Shown: piece by piece, positions 1 through 8,048 of the stretch
How positions within the stretch are numbered: the first letter of the stretch is position 1
Layout of the letters: each line of letters begins with the position of its first letter
Source: a bacterium
Lineage (GTDB): Bacteria > Armatimonadota > Chthonomonadetes > Chthonomonadales > Chthonomonadaceae
Reading direction: 5' to 3'
DNA: 56,450 bases
Assembly: GCA_021777995.1 (NCBI GenBank)
Contig: JAJYCW010000010.1
Coordinates: 1 to 56,450 of the forward strand
Notes under the pieces: model-generated
What the model was told of the DNA's origin: nothing
The model's input: the letters and a program-made list of their open reading frames with translations, nothing else
Database searches by the model: none
Made by a program: the position numbers and the translations under genes

Positions 1-1295
1 ATCTCCTACTCGGCACATTGAACGGTATCCTGGATGCCTTTTTCGTCGGCGGACTTACGCACTCGCGCCAGGCACTTGCAGCAACCGGTACAGGTGGGCA
101 GCTGCTGTTTCTACTTATATCTGTGGCGATTGGGCTCTCAGTAGGTACCAGTGCCCTGGTGAGCAGGTTCACTGGAGCGAATGACCATGACGCAACCTGC
201 AAAGCTAGCGGGCAATCTCTCTCGTTGGGATTCTGTTTGGGTGTGGCCGCCGGATTACTGGTATTTGTTTTTCGAACCGAGCTGACGCAACTCATTTTAG
301 GAAGCAGCCGTTCTCTTTCATCGATCTATTGCGCACAGTTTCTTGGGTTTGCACTTCTGTCTACAGCACCAAATTTCGTTCTAAACGCACTCATTGGTAC
401 GTTTCGCGGCGTTGGTGATATGAAGACACCCATGCTGATTCAGGGTGCCACCATATTGGTTCACATGAGCTGCGACTGGATGTTCATATATGGCCACTTT
501 GGCCTTCCTGCTTTAGGCGTGCGAGGTGCAGGCATTGCTCTTACTGCCTCTACCACAATGGGCATGGTTTGCTTCATTGTTAGCCTTTATAGGCGCACCA
601 AATACCGAGATATCTTTTTGTGGCAAAACCTGGCGCCTTCGCTAGACTGGTACAGAAGAATTCTGCGCATAAGTGTTCCGGCATCCATACGAGGTCTCGC
701 CCGCACTCTTGCAATGGCCATTTACACTGCTATGCTCGCCCGCACGCTGGAAGGTTCTGCTGCAGTGGCCGCTATAGCAATAGCCGTTCGGGCCGAGGCG
801 ATCGCATTCATGCCAGGCATCGGATACAGCATTGCTACATCGACACTTGTCGGTCAGAGTCTGGGGTCCAAAAATCCGCAACGAGCCGAGAAGGCTACTC
901 GAGCAGCTTCCGCTCAAGCGATTATAATCATGGGAATCGTTGGTGCTTCATTCCTGTTATTCTCCCATTTTCTGTGCCGCATTTTCACTGCAGATCCTAT
1001 GGTGGTCAATCTAGGCGCGCAGTACCTGCGTATCAACGCCATATCAGAGCCGGTTTTTGGCCTTGGAATCGTCCTTCAGGGTGCCCTTCAAGGGGCTGGG
1101 GATACAGCGCGGCCCACGTGGATCACACTAATAAGCATGTGGTGCCTCCGACTGCCCCTAGGATGGGTGCTAATGTTTCCATCCCACATGGAGGCACGAG
1201 GCGCATGGTTTGCAATCTGCATCTCCAGCATTATAAATAACCTGTTACTTTTACCGCTCTACCTGAAGGGGAGCTGGAAACATCGCAAGGTGTAG
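1..1295 (+). CDS. MATE-family multidrug/solute efflux protein (5' end outside window)
   Basis: The reading frame is open from the first bases of the window, so the TTG at 18 is probably not the true start and the N-terminus is missing. About 425 residues are visible, made of repeated hydrophobic segments joined by short loops, in the two-bundle pattern of the MATE branch of the MOP superfamily. Landmarks are GTFRGVGDMKTPM in the first half and LQGALQGAGDTARPTW in the second, the duplicated loop typical of MATE proteins. MATE transporters export drugs or metabolites using a Na+ or H+ gradient; the substrate cannot be told from sequence. The gene converges on the GH20-like gene, and the two coding regions share 45 bp at their 3' ends. 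Confidence 0.9.
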   Translation, partial: LLLGTLNGILDAFFVGGLTHSRQALAATGTGGQLLFLLISVAIGLSVGTSALVSRFTGANDHDATCKASGQSLSLGFCLGVAAGLLVFVFRTELTQLILGSSRSLSSIYCAQFLGFALLSTAPNFVLNALIGTFRGVGDMKTPMLIQGATILVHMSCDWMFIYGHFGLPALGVRGAGIALTASTTMGMVCFIVSLYRRTKYRDIFLWQNLAPSLDWYRRILRISVPASIRGLARTLAMAIYTAMLARTLEGSAAVAAIAIAVRAEAIAFMPGIGYSIATSTLVGQSLGSKNPQRAEKATRAASAQAIIIMGIVGASFLLFSHFLCRIFTADPMVVNLGAQYLRINAISEPVFGLGIVLQGALQGAGDTARPTWITLISMWCLRLPLGWVLMFPSHMEARGAWFAICISSIINNLLLLPLYLKGSWKHRKV

Positions 1296-4151
1296 CCGTT
1301 GACGCGATGACACCCCAGTTGCCCCGAACAACAGCACCGAGGTCTGCCGGCTTGTGGCACGGTACGCAATTTCGCCAACCGCTTCTGTAGGGTTCGGGTT
1401 GTACCAGGTGAAAGACCGAAGCATAAGGCCCTTCCCCATTCCCTCGCACGGTATACGCTGCGACAAAATAGACTGTGATGGATCCCCAAGGTTTAGTGGA
1501 CAGATGTTGAAACCTGAGCGAACCGGCACAATAAGCATCTTGCCGTTCATATAATGGACCACGATGTTTGCGACCACCGTACCCTCTGGCACCGGGTACG
1601 TCAGTGCGTGGAGGAAGGCAACCGCAAATACCTTATGCGCCACATGCATATCAACGGTAGTTGGCGCATCTGGAACCACGGAACTTGAATAACTTGAATG
1701 AAACATTACTGCGGTACCATTAAAAGCTATTCCTATACCAGATTGTAGCCGTATCAAGCGGCTAGGGACCGCGAATTTAGTCCCAGCTACCCAGGGCACT
1801 GGCAATTGGGAATTGACACTCGTGTTTGCGGCACTGCTAAGATCTGCACTCCAACCTGTTCCACTACATTTAGCCGAAAATGACGGCTCGTACAGGTCGC
1901 GGAACACCGCAGATGCAGTTGGAAATGCAGGCGTTAGCGAAGAGCCAGTATTGGCACTGCCCGGTAGAATACGGCCGCTCCACGCGGCGTCAGCGGCCTC
2001 TACAAAGGCGGCGTACTGTCTAAAACCTGAATTTAGCAGGCTTGCTCTGCTGTCGTATCCATCCCAGGTAGTCTGTAACAGGCCCTTGGCATGGTGGCGA
2101 ATGATCTGGTTCGCCCATCCCTGAATGTTAGCGGGCTCGTACCACGACGCTCCTATTGTAGGAAACCCGTCTTTCTGAAAGATCGCGAGCCCGTTGCGCT
2201 GCTCAGATCCCGCACCGTACCGCCAATCGCATATCGTTATGTCCTTGGGCAGCGCACGTCGCATCGCAATTGCGGATGCTACCGATGGAGCGTTGGCAGC
2301 CTGCATAGACGGGTTTTCAGTCGTCGTTGTGCCTTCCTCCCGGTTTAAAAGCATGTCCCCCCACATCATAGTTTTCACGCCATGGCGAGCCAGCCAGTTA
2401 TGTAACGATAGAACGTCCCCAACAAATAGATGCTCAAGTCCTAATTTAACGTTATTGGGTCGTGCAGGATATTCTCCAAATCCGTCAAACCCCGGAATTT
2501 TTACTTCATCGTGGCCTATATGAAACTCGCGCGGAAAGTCGAACACTTTTAATGCCTGTCCAAATATATTGAATATTATCTTGTACACTTTTAAGTTTGT
2601 GGCATCGTAGGCATAGGGCCGTTTGGGATCTTCTGCTAGTGCGAGATTATGATGGTTGGTGAACAGCCATTGGCTGTGCCCAAGGGTTTCGATCAGCGGA
2701 ATTGGTGTAACACCTAGATCCTTTGCTGTTATCACCTCGTGATGAAGATCGGTCAATGGCATCGAAAACGGCGTAATGAGCTCTGGATGGTGCTTCCATG
2801 CAGCGTACTCACATTCAAGTACAAGTCTGTTGATTTTGAGAGGTGCCAGAATGCGCATCAAAAGACGGGTATGAAACGGCAGAGCTTGTTTGCCGACGAA
2901 AAGGTGGACACCCCTGAAATGCATGGATGGCCAGTCGCTAACATTACACTGTTGCAAGCTAAACACCCCTGGCTTCGGCGATCGCACCACCTGCAAGAGG
3001 GTCTCAAGCGCCCACCGAATACCTGCTGTGTCATGACCCTCTGCGCTGATTCCGGAGTTTCTAACAGTGAGTGAATACCCCTCTTCATGCCTGGGAGGCG
3101 GAGGTTGGGCAGTGAACCTGCCTGAGTTGTTTAGCGATATTTGAATCACATTAGACGTATCTGGTAACTGGCCTAATTCCTCGCTATGTATGCCGAACAT
3201 TTTTGCAACCGGATTGAGGTTAGTAAATTCTCCTCTCCGAATCATTGCAACGATATTCGGGCTAGCCCGCAAAATTACATGCGTACAATTCACCGTAGAG
3301 GTTTGCATCCAAACTACGTGTTTAGGCTCAGGAATAATAAAGTGCTGAATGTGTTGAGCGATTCTTACAGCTTGCGGCAACGCGGACGTGTAGGCTATAA
3401 CCGAAGCCGCATGTTCAGGTATGGTTTGCTTGGATGTATTGACAATCTGCAGCCCGATGGTGCACGTGATAAGCTGCCCTGGGTGTACCGTTATGCCTAG
3501 AAGGCCCGGCCACAGGACCTCTCGGTTCGATAAATAGGGATCGTTTCGACCATCGCCCAGGCTTGGTGGAATTCCATTGGCAGAGATGTGGATGTCACCA
3601 ACTGCGGTACCTCGTAAAACCAGGTGATGAAACCCAGAAGCTAGTGTCAACATACCTGGGTGGCCGTGGCGAATATAGGGTATTGAGCCAATTTCTCCAG
3701 AACGCGTGGAAAGAACCGCTCCTACAAATGGCGAAATATTCAGTAGTACGGGATTCCACTCCACTACCGCATCGCCTGTACCAGTCCATAAGAGTTTAAG
3801 TCGGAACCGCGCAATACCGGTGCTCTGAAGATCGCACGTCTCTGTAGAGTTCAACGTACCCTTTTGTAATTTCGTTGAAATCACGCGGGTAAAATGGAGC
3901 CCATCTCTCTTATTTGTAATGGTTAAGTTCGAAAATGCACCTCCATCGGTACTGAAATACCCGCTTTTATAGCCGGGTGCAAAAAGCTGCAACATGCCGG
4001 GAGTAGCAATCAATATGGAATCGTAATAGATGTCCCCTAGCTGATTCGAGCCGGTAACGGTCCACTTCCCGCATGTCGTCTCAGGCGCACACAATGCAGA
4101 TACCGCTGATGAAGTGATCAACAGGACGATGAGCAACAGTTTAGTTTTCAT
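1251..4151 (-). CDS. Secreted GH20-like glycoside hydrolase (beta-N-acetylhexosaminidase family)
   Basis: This 966-residue protein starts with a clear Sec signal peptide (MKTK, a hydrophobic core, then a small-residue site near residue 22). Residues about 25-250 form a beta-rich domain I do not recognise. About 260-400 resemble the GH20 N-terminal alpha/beta domain, and about 405-740 look like the GH20 barrel, opening with HFRGVHLF. The acidic pair expected in GH20 is seen in HIGHDEV at residues 544-550, where Asp548 and Glu549 would polarise the substrate acetamido group and act as acid/base. Classical GH20 has HxGGDE, so this is a divergent member. The remaining C-terminus is beta-rich and unassigned. 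The likely role is release of N-acetylhexosamine from external glycans, but specificity is unproven. Confidence 0.82.
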   Translation of the reverse strand: MKTKLLLIVLLITSSAVSALCAPETTCGKWTVTGSNQLGDIYYDSILIATPGMLQLFAPGYKSGYFSTDGGAFSNLTITNKRDGLHFTRVISTKLQKGTLNSTETCDLQSTGIARFRLKLLWTGTGDAVVEWNPVLLNISPFVGAVLSTRSGEIGSIPYIRHGHPGMLTLASGFHHLVLRGTAVGDIHISANGIPPSLGDGRNDPYLSNREVLWPGLLGITVHPGQLITCTIGLQIVNTSKQTIPEHAASVIAYTSALPQAVRIAQHIQHFIIPEPKHVVWMQTSTVNCTHVILRASPNIVAMIRRGEFTNLNPVAKMFGIHSEELGQLPDTSNVIQISLNNSGRFTAQPPPPRHEEGYSLTVRNSGISAEGHDTAGIRWALETLLQVVRSPKPGVFSLQQCNVSDWPSMHFRGVHLFVGKQALPFHTRLLMRILAPLKINRLVLECEYAAWKHHPELITPFSMPLTDLHHEVITAKDLGVTPIPLIETLGHSQWLFTNHHNLALAEDPKRPYAYDATNLKVYKIIFNIFGQALKVFDFPREFHIGHDEVKIPGFDGFGEYPARPNNVKLGLEHLFVGDVLSLHNWLARHGVKTMMWGDMLLNREEGTTTTENPSMQAANAPSVASAIAMRRALPKDITICDWRYGAGSEQRNGLAIFQKDGFPTIGASWYEPANIQGWANQIIRHHAKGLLQTTWDGYDSRASLLNSGFRQYAAFVEAADAAWSGRILPGSANTGSSLTPAFPTASAVFRDLYEPSFSAKCSGTGWSADLSSAANTSVNSQLPVPWVAGTKFAVPSRLIRLQSGIGIAFNGTAVMFHSSYSSSVVPDAPTTVDMHVAHKVFAVAFLHALTYPVPEGTVVANIVVHYMNGKMLIVPVRSGFNICPLNLGDPSQSILSQRIPCEGMGKGLMLRSFTWYNPNPTEAVGEIAYRATSRQTSVLLFGATGVSSRQRLHLAMFPAPLQVER

Positions 4152-4272
4152 AGAAGTTGATTACTTAAAACGTATTCGATTTCCTTCCACGTCCGAACAA
4201 TCTGTGATTTTCTAACCTGCAACACGGTCATGTCACCTTGAAGGTACTAAGAACCTATTAGCCATTTCAGCA

Positions 4273-4293
4273 TTTAACGATGTTTTAACGATG
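4273..4293. repeat. Two 10-bp direct repeats 11 bp apart upstream of the signalling operon
   Basis: TTTAACGATG occurs at 4273-4282 and again at 4284-4293, so the period is 11 bp, about one helical turn. The pair lies in the intergenic space between the divergent GH20-like gene and the first gene of the kinase/FHA operon, 44 bp before its ATG. This arrangement suits a regulator that binds the same DNA face twice; no regulator is identified. Confidence 0.45.
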
Positions 4294-4336
4294 GGCTGTT
4301 ACACTGCTTTTTATTGTTCCTGATCGCAACGGGGGG

Positions 4337-4648
4337 ATGGATAGATTTGAGAGTGCAAGTTCACTCAGCAGCTATATCGGGCAGGCCGGTAACCTGGTTA
4401 AGGTTGACATACAATCTGTTGACGAAGTTGGAATTGCAGTATGTGACGATACCCAGACAACTGAACAGTGGGTACGGCCAACCCTAGCAGGAGATGAAGG
4501 AGCGTGTTTACTACGCGAGGGCCCTACCCGCAATCAACTTCGTGTTCTCACGACCATATTCCAGACCAAGGCTGTAGAACCTAATCGCATGGAGGATGGT
4601 TCCAGCGCACCTGTTATTCAAGCGCAGCCGTACTACTCAAACCAATGA
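4337..4648 (+). CDS. Hypothetical protein, 103 aa, first frame of the kinase/FHA operon
   Basis: I do not recognise this protein. It has no signal peptide, membrane segment or cysteine motif, and the C-terminal 15-20 residues look disordered (Ser, Pro, Gln, Asn). The ATG at 4337 directly follows a run of six G, which is too close to be a normal ribosome binding site, so start and reality are uncertain. Support comes from its position: same strand, just upstream of the kinase gene and downstream of the 11-bp-period repeats. It could be a kinase substrate or adaptor, but nothing in the sequence shows that. Confidence 0.42.
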   Translation: MDRFESASSLSSYIGQAGNLVKVDIQSVDEVGIAVCDDTQTTEQWVRPTLAGDEGACLLREGPTRNQLRVLTTIFQTKAVEPNRMEDGSSAPVIQAQPYYSNQ

Positions 4649-4732
4649 GTATCACTGATCAATTTGTACCCAAGCTCAAAGAGTGTTATTATGATCCTTA
4701 TAGAAGTACAATTCAAGCCAAATAGTAGCGAT

Positions 4733-4738
4733 AGGAGG
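4733..4738 (+). promoter_or_regulatory. Ribosome binding site that fixes a TTG start for the kinase
   Basis: AGGAGG lies five bases before the TTG at 4744 and 20 bases before the next in-frame ATG (4759). Only the TTG has proper spacing, so it is taken as the start. Confidence 0.75.
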
Positions 4739-4743
4739 CGAGC

Positions 4744-5613
4744 TTGACGCGCATCACTATGGAAATGTGCGAATATGAACTCATAGGCCTCATTAGCCGG
4801 GGCGGTATGGGTGAAGTCTATAGTGCCATCCATATACCAACAAAACGGCCAGTGGCTCTCAAAATAATGCTGCCAGAAATCGCTGCGACTCCTGAATTTC
4901 GCGACCGTTTCCAGCGGGAAGCTCTTACGCTATCAACGCTGAAACATGCCAATATTGTACGGCTGCATCAGTTCGATTACTGCGGTGAAAGTCCGTTCCT
5001 AGCCATGGAGTTTCTTAACGGAAGGACACTTAAGGCCTTTCTGGATGATACGCCGTCGCCTCACATAACATTTATCTGCAGATTAGGCTGTGAGGTACTA
5101 GCAGCTTTAGGCTCCGCACATCGTGCCGGTATCATCCACAGAGACCTTTCACCAGGTAACGTATTTATGTGTACTAACGGCATTACAAAATTGATTGACT
5201 TTGGAATTGCACGAGGTGGTGTAACAGAAAAAACGCTCACGCAGGCGGGCGCGGTCTTAGGCAAACCTGAGTACATGAGTCCTGAACAGGCGCTAGGGAC
5301 ACTTAACACAACTAACATCCAGATGGCCCTTCGGTCAGATCTATACAGCCTGGGTATTATGCTCTTTCAAATGGCAACGGGCAAGCTGCCTTACACTGGC
5401 GAAAATACCATGCAAATATTGTATCAGCAGGTGCACAAGCCGCTACCACCATTGCCTCAAACTCTCCCTAAAGCACTTAGAATAGTGATTGCGAGATCAC
5501 TGCAGAAACGCCCAGAAGCACGATTCCGAAGCGCAGACGAGATGCGAACGGCGCTTGAACAGGTTTGGTTGCACGCACCGCAACCACCAGCGCACGATAA
5601 GGCAGGCTTATGA
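4744..5613 (+). CDS. Hanks-type Ser/Thr protein kinase, soluble
   Basis: This 289-residue protein is almost exactly one protein kinase catalytic domain, with no membrane segment or sensor domain, unlike PknB-type receptors. The glycine loop is RGGMGEVY near residues 19-26, the ATP-anchoring lysine is Lys40 in VALK, and the C-helix glutamate is probably Glu59. The catalytic loop HRDLSPGN carries Asp134 and Asn139, DFG is at 152-154, and the activation segment ends in SPE at 179-181 in place of APE. All catalytic residues are present and it is an RD kinase, so activation-loop phosphorylation (TEKTLTQ) is expected. It lies in a same-strand cluster with a PP2C phosphatase and three FHA-domain proteins, the natural eraser and readers of its product. 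Confidence 0.93.
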   Translation: MTRITMEMCEYELIGLISRGGMGEVYSAIHIPTKRPVALKIMLPEIAATPEFRDRFQREALTLSTLKHANIVRLHQFDYCGESPFLAMEFLNGRTLKAFLDDTPSPHITFICRLGCEVLAALGSAHRAGIIHRDLSPGNVFMCTNGITKLIDFGIARGGVTEKTLTQAGAVLGKPEYMSPEQALGTLNTTNIQMALRSDLYSLGIMLFQMATGKLPYTGENTMQILYQQVHKPLPPLPQTLPKALRIVIARSLQKRPEARFRSADEMRTALEQVWLHAPQPPAHDKAGL

Positions 5614-5644
5614 GCGAGGGCTTTCATGAAAGCAGGATATCGTG

Positions 5645-5800
5645 GTGCGTTGGCTAGCACAAGGACACCTGCCTTGCACGAGTTGCCCACTCGTTATCGA
5701 CCAAGTATCGCCAAACCTGTTACCGACCGGAGAAATGGGCTACCGTAATTGCTACGATTGCCATCAATGTTATAACAAAAGGTACGAAGGGACCCCATAA
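5645..5800 (+). CDS. Small Cys-rich zinc-ribbon-like protein, 51 aa
   Basis: A short frame fills most of the gap between the kinase and the FHA gene. Reading from the GTG at 5645 gives 51 residues with CTSC (CxxC) near residue 11 and CYDCHQC (CxxCxxC) near residue 36. Such spaced Cys knuckles suggest a zinc ribbon. AGGA at 5634-5637 precedes two tandem GTG codons; spacing favours the second (5645) over the first (5642). The stop at 5798-5800 is two bases before the ATG of the FHA gene, which is tight operon packing. It has no membrane segment. The function is unknown; it may be a zinc-binding adaptor for the kinase or FHA partners. Confidence 0.6.
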   Translation: MRWLAQGHLPCTSCPLVIDQVSPNLLPTGEMGYRNCYDCHQCYNKRYEGTP

Positions 5801-5802
5801 GC

Positions 5803-6309
5803 ATGAGTAACGACCAACCTACCACCAAAAAGCGAACGTTAAACGCTGCAGACAATCAGGACAGCCGGGGAACCGTGGTGCGAACCTCAGGAGCGGGATC
5901 CGGTGTCGTGGTACCTCCTCCAATTGACCCACGTGTCGTTGGTCATAACCTACCTTCCAGAGAAAGTCGGTTGATTGACGAACGTGCAGAAACCCAAGTT
6001 GCAACAACTGCATGGTTGTTCTTTGCACGTGGTGCGAAGCAGGGGCAGCTCCTGGAACTGACAACGGATTACATCCCATTTGGGTTAACCAACGATCACC
6101 CTATAACCATTGGTGATGGAGCCATAGATAACCTACAAACTGCCATAGTGAAACGTGATGGGGATTGGTTTTTATGCGATCTCAAATCTCCGGCAGGAAT
6201 CAGTTTAAACGACGGATTACTTGGTGTCGACGTTCCCGGGCCACATAAGCTAGGTGATGGCGACCGCATAACTATTGGCAACACATTACTGATCTTCAAG
6301 AAGGTATAG
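5803..6309 (+). CDS. Soluble FHA-fold protein with degenerate phosphopeptide site
   Basis: The 168-residue protein has a low-complexity N-terminal region of about 65 residues, rich in Thr, Pro and charged residues, then an FHA-like beta sandwich from about 68 to the end. The fold is suggested by ITIGDG, the DGDWFLCDLKS strand pair, LNDG and the closing DGDRITIGNT. The residues that usually bind phospho-threonine are not intact: the Gly-Arg of strand 3-4 is Phe-Gly-Leu here, and the SxxH motif is replaced by LQTA. It may therefore be a structural or phospho-independent FHA domain. The Thr-rich tail (for example AETQVATT) could itself be phosphorylated by the neighbouring kinase; this is inference. 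Confidence 0.78.
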   Translation: MSNDQPTTKKRTLNAADNQDSRGTVVRTSGAGSGVVVPPPIDPRVVGHNLPSRESRLIDERAETQVATTAWLFFARGAKQGQLLELTTDYIPFGLTNDHPITIGDGAIDNLQTAIVKRDGDWFLCDLKSPAGISLNDGLLGVDVPGPHKLGDGDRITIGNTLLIFKKV

Positions 6310-6311
6310 GC

Positions 6312-6578
6312 ATGCAATCTACCAAAAACCGTTGGGCCGCAGTGGTTGTTGCTGCCGCCATACTTTTGTTGATACATTTCACTTGCGGCTCGCCAGTTAC
6401 AGGGGGTATACATCAATACGCATCCACTGCATTTGGTAATCGAATAAGTGCAGCACAGTACGGGTCAAACGGTCTGCCTCTGTTTAACAATGAGCAAAAC
6501 AACGCTTCATCCGCCCAGTCGCCTGTGGTTTCAACACCCTCTAGCCTTTTCCCGACGGGTGCGCCGCCGCAACAGTAA
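6312..6578 (+). CDS. Small single-pass membrane or secreted protein, 88 aa
   Basis: A short basic N-terminus (QSTKNR) is followed by one hydrophobic segment at about residues 8-26, then a polar tail rich in Ser, Pro, Asn and Gln that ends in PTGAPPQQ. The Cys at the end of the hydrophobic stretch lies in HFTC, a poor lipobox, so a membrane anchor is more likely than a lipoprotein. The ATG is two bases after the FHA gene stop, which implies co-translation. The protein is not recognised by family. With its neighbours it would place a flexible chain outside the membrane next to the two trypsin-fold domains. Confidence 0.65.
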   Translation: MQSTKNRWAAVVVAAAILLLIHFTCGSPVTGGIHQYASTAFGNRISAAQYGSNGLPLFNNEQNNASSAQSPVVSTPSSLFPTGAPPQQ

Positions 6579-6652
6579 GCGAGAGGCATTATTTTCCACT
6601 GGAAGGTAATTCGCGGTAGAACCAAGACTTGAATTCAGTGAATTAGTACCTG

Positions 6653-6669
6653 GGCCGCTATTTGCGGCC
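6653..6669 (+). other. GC-rich hairpin inside the signalling operon
   Basis: GGCCGC and GCGGCC form a perfect 6-bp stem around TATTT. No U-tract follows, so it is more likely an attenuating or stabilising structure in the 138-bp gap before the protease gene than a full terminator. Confidence 0.35.
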
Positions 6670-6716
6670 GCACTGGAGTTTGGTGGCTACACGAAGAATT
6701 AGAGGTTCAACTAAAG

Positions 6717-7982
6717 ATGCGTCAGGCAATTCTAAAAATTCGCAGCGGACCGCTTGCCGGTCAATCGTTTGTGTTGCCCGAGGAAGGCGCTATCCTTGGT
6801 CGCGGCAGCGAAAGTACATTACCACTGCATGAATATGAGGAAATGTCGCGCAAACATGCGCGCATTTACAAGCATGAAGGTAACTGGGTTATTGAGGACC
6901 TTAAAAGTACAAATGGTATCACTCTAAATGGCAAGCCAGTTACCGTTGCAACACTCGCGACATCTTCAATATTGGATATAGGCGGGATGCAAGCTGAATT
7001 TCTGCTGCAGGATGATGGTAAGCAGGCTTCCGGCGGTCAGGAGAAAAGATCGTCCAATACAACCTACCTCCATAAACTTCTTGCAGCAAGCGTGGCTGCA
7101 TCAAGGCAGCAAAAAATTGCACTGGGCGCCTCGTTCACCGTCATTTTTATACTGGTACTTTATGTTCTTTCCCCGAAGCCGGATCGCACAACATTACCGC
7201 GCCCCGTAGAACTGAGAGTGCAGTCAGGCGTTGTATTCATCGCTTGTGTCACCGGCGTCACCTCACAAATGGACGGTAATGAACAGGTCAGCGAAGGCGT
7301 GGGAACTGGATTTCTCATCGGAGACAACTACATCCTAACCAATAGACATGTGGTTACGAATGAAGAGACTGCACCCGCTGGCTCACCCGAGCAGACTCTG
7401 AATTGCATGGTAACTTTCTTCTCAGGCACTGGCCATGAAGTGTCAATTCCTGTCCCTGCACAGGATATCTGCACGTTTGCACCTGCGAATGATAACGATG
7501 TCGGGCAATTCGACACAGACCTGGCACTCATCAAGTTACCAAAGAATGCGCCAGAGGGAGCCGCACCATTGACGATAGGCCACACAACGTCCATTCATCC
7601 CTCCGACCGCGTGTTTATGGAAGGTTTCCCAGAGGGCGGTGGTACCGACCTTAAAGAGACCGGAAATGTATTTAATCACGCGCAAATTAACTCTGCCGGC
7701 TACCTGGTGGTATCGCCTTATCCTGATCCCGAGACTCAGCCTCACGATGTTAACGAGTTAGAACGTGACAGTAACCAACATGTTATTGCGGTACACATGA
7801 GCGGTTCTGGCGTAGCGGGCGATTCAGGCAGCCCTATCGTCGACAGCGCAGGGGATGTAATTGCGATTCATCGAGGTTCGTTTGGAGCGAGTGGCACCAT
7901 CCTAAAAGTGGAGATACCCACTGCATTCATTCGGGCGTTCATCCACAGGGCCAAACCCATTTTGCAACAAGAGGGCAATTAG
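6717..7982 (+). CDS. FHA domain - membrane anchor - trypsin-like serine protease
   Basis: In this 421-residue protein, residues 1-100 are a canonical FHA domain with GRG near 28-30, SRKH near 44-47 and STNG near 64-67, the residues that bind phospho-threonine. One membrane segment lies at about 134-151, followed by a trypsin-fold domain (about 170-415). The catalytic triad is intact: His211 in LTNRHVV, Asp268 in DTDLALI, Ser370 in GDSGSP. The expected topology is cytoplasmic FHA and extracytoplasmic protease. The protease resembles the DegP/S1C-type trypsin core but has no PDZ domain. With kinase and PP2C genes in the same operon, the simplest inference is control of an external protease by internal Thr phosphorylation. 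A second copy of this architecture follows downstream with a dead active site. Confidence 0.9.
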   Translation: MRQAILKIRSGPLAGQSFVLPEEGAILGRGSESTLPLHEYEEMSRKHARIYKHEGNWVIEDLKSTNGITLNGKPVTVATLATSSILDIGGMQAEFLLQDDGKQASGGQEKRSSNTTYLHKLLAASVAASRQQKIALGASFTVIFILVLYVLSPKPDRTTLPRPVELRVQSGVVFIACVTGVTSQMDGNEQVSEGVGTGFLIGDNYILTNRHVVTNEETAPAGSPEQTLNCMVTFFSGTGHEVSIPVPAQDICTFAPANDNDVGQFDTDLALIKLPKNAPEGAAPLTIGHTTSIHPSDRVFMEGFPEGGGTDLKETGNVFNHAQINSAGYLVVSPYPDPETQPHDVNELERDSNQHVIAVHMSGSGVAGDSGSPIVDSAGDVIAIHRGSFGASGTILKVEIPTAFIRAFIHRAKPILQQEGN

Positions 7983-8048
7983 AGCACCATTCGTTCGTGG
8001 GGCAGCGAAGCAATATGTACCCTAAAAGAGGAGCCTGGAGAGAGTCAT

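Noticed and set aside
620-1240. 206-residue frame inside the MATE gene
   Set aside because: Shadow frame of a clear membrane transporter; composition rich in Ser, Arg, His and Cys is typical of frame-shifted translation.
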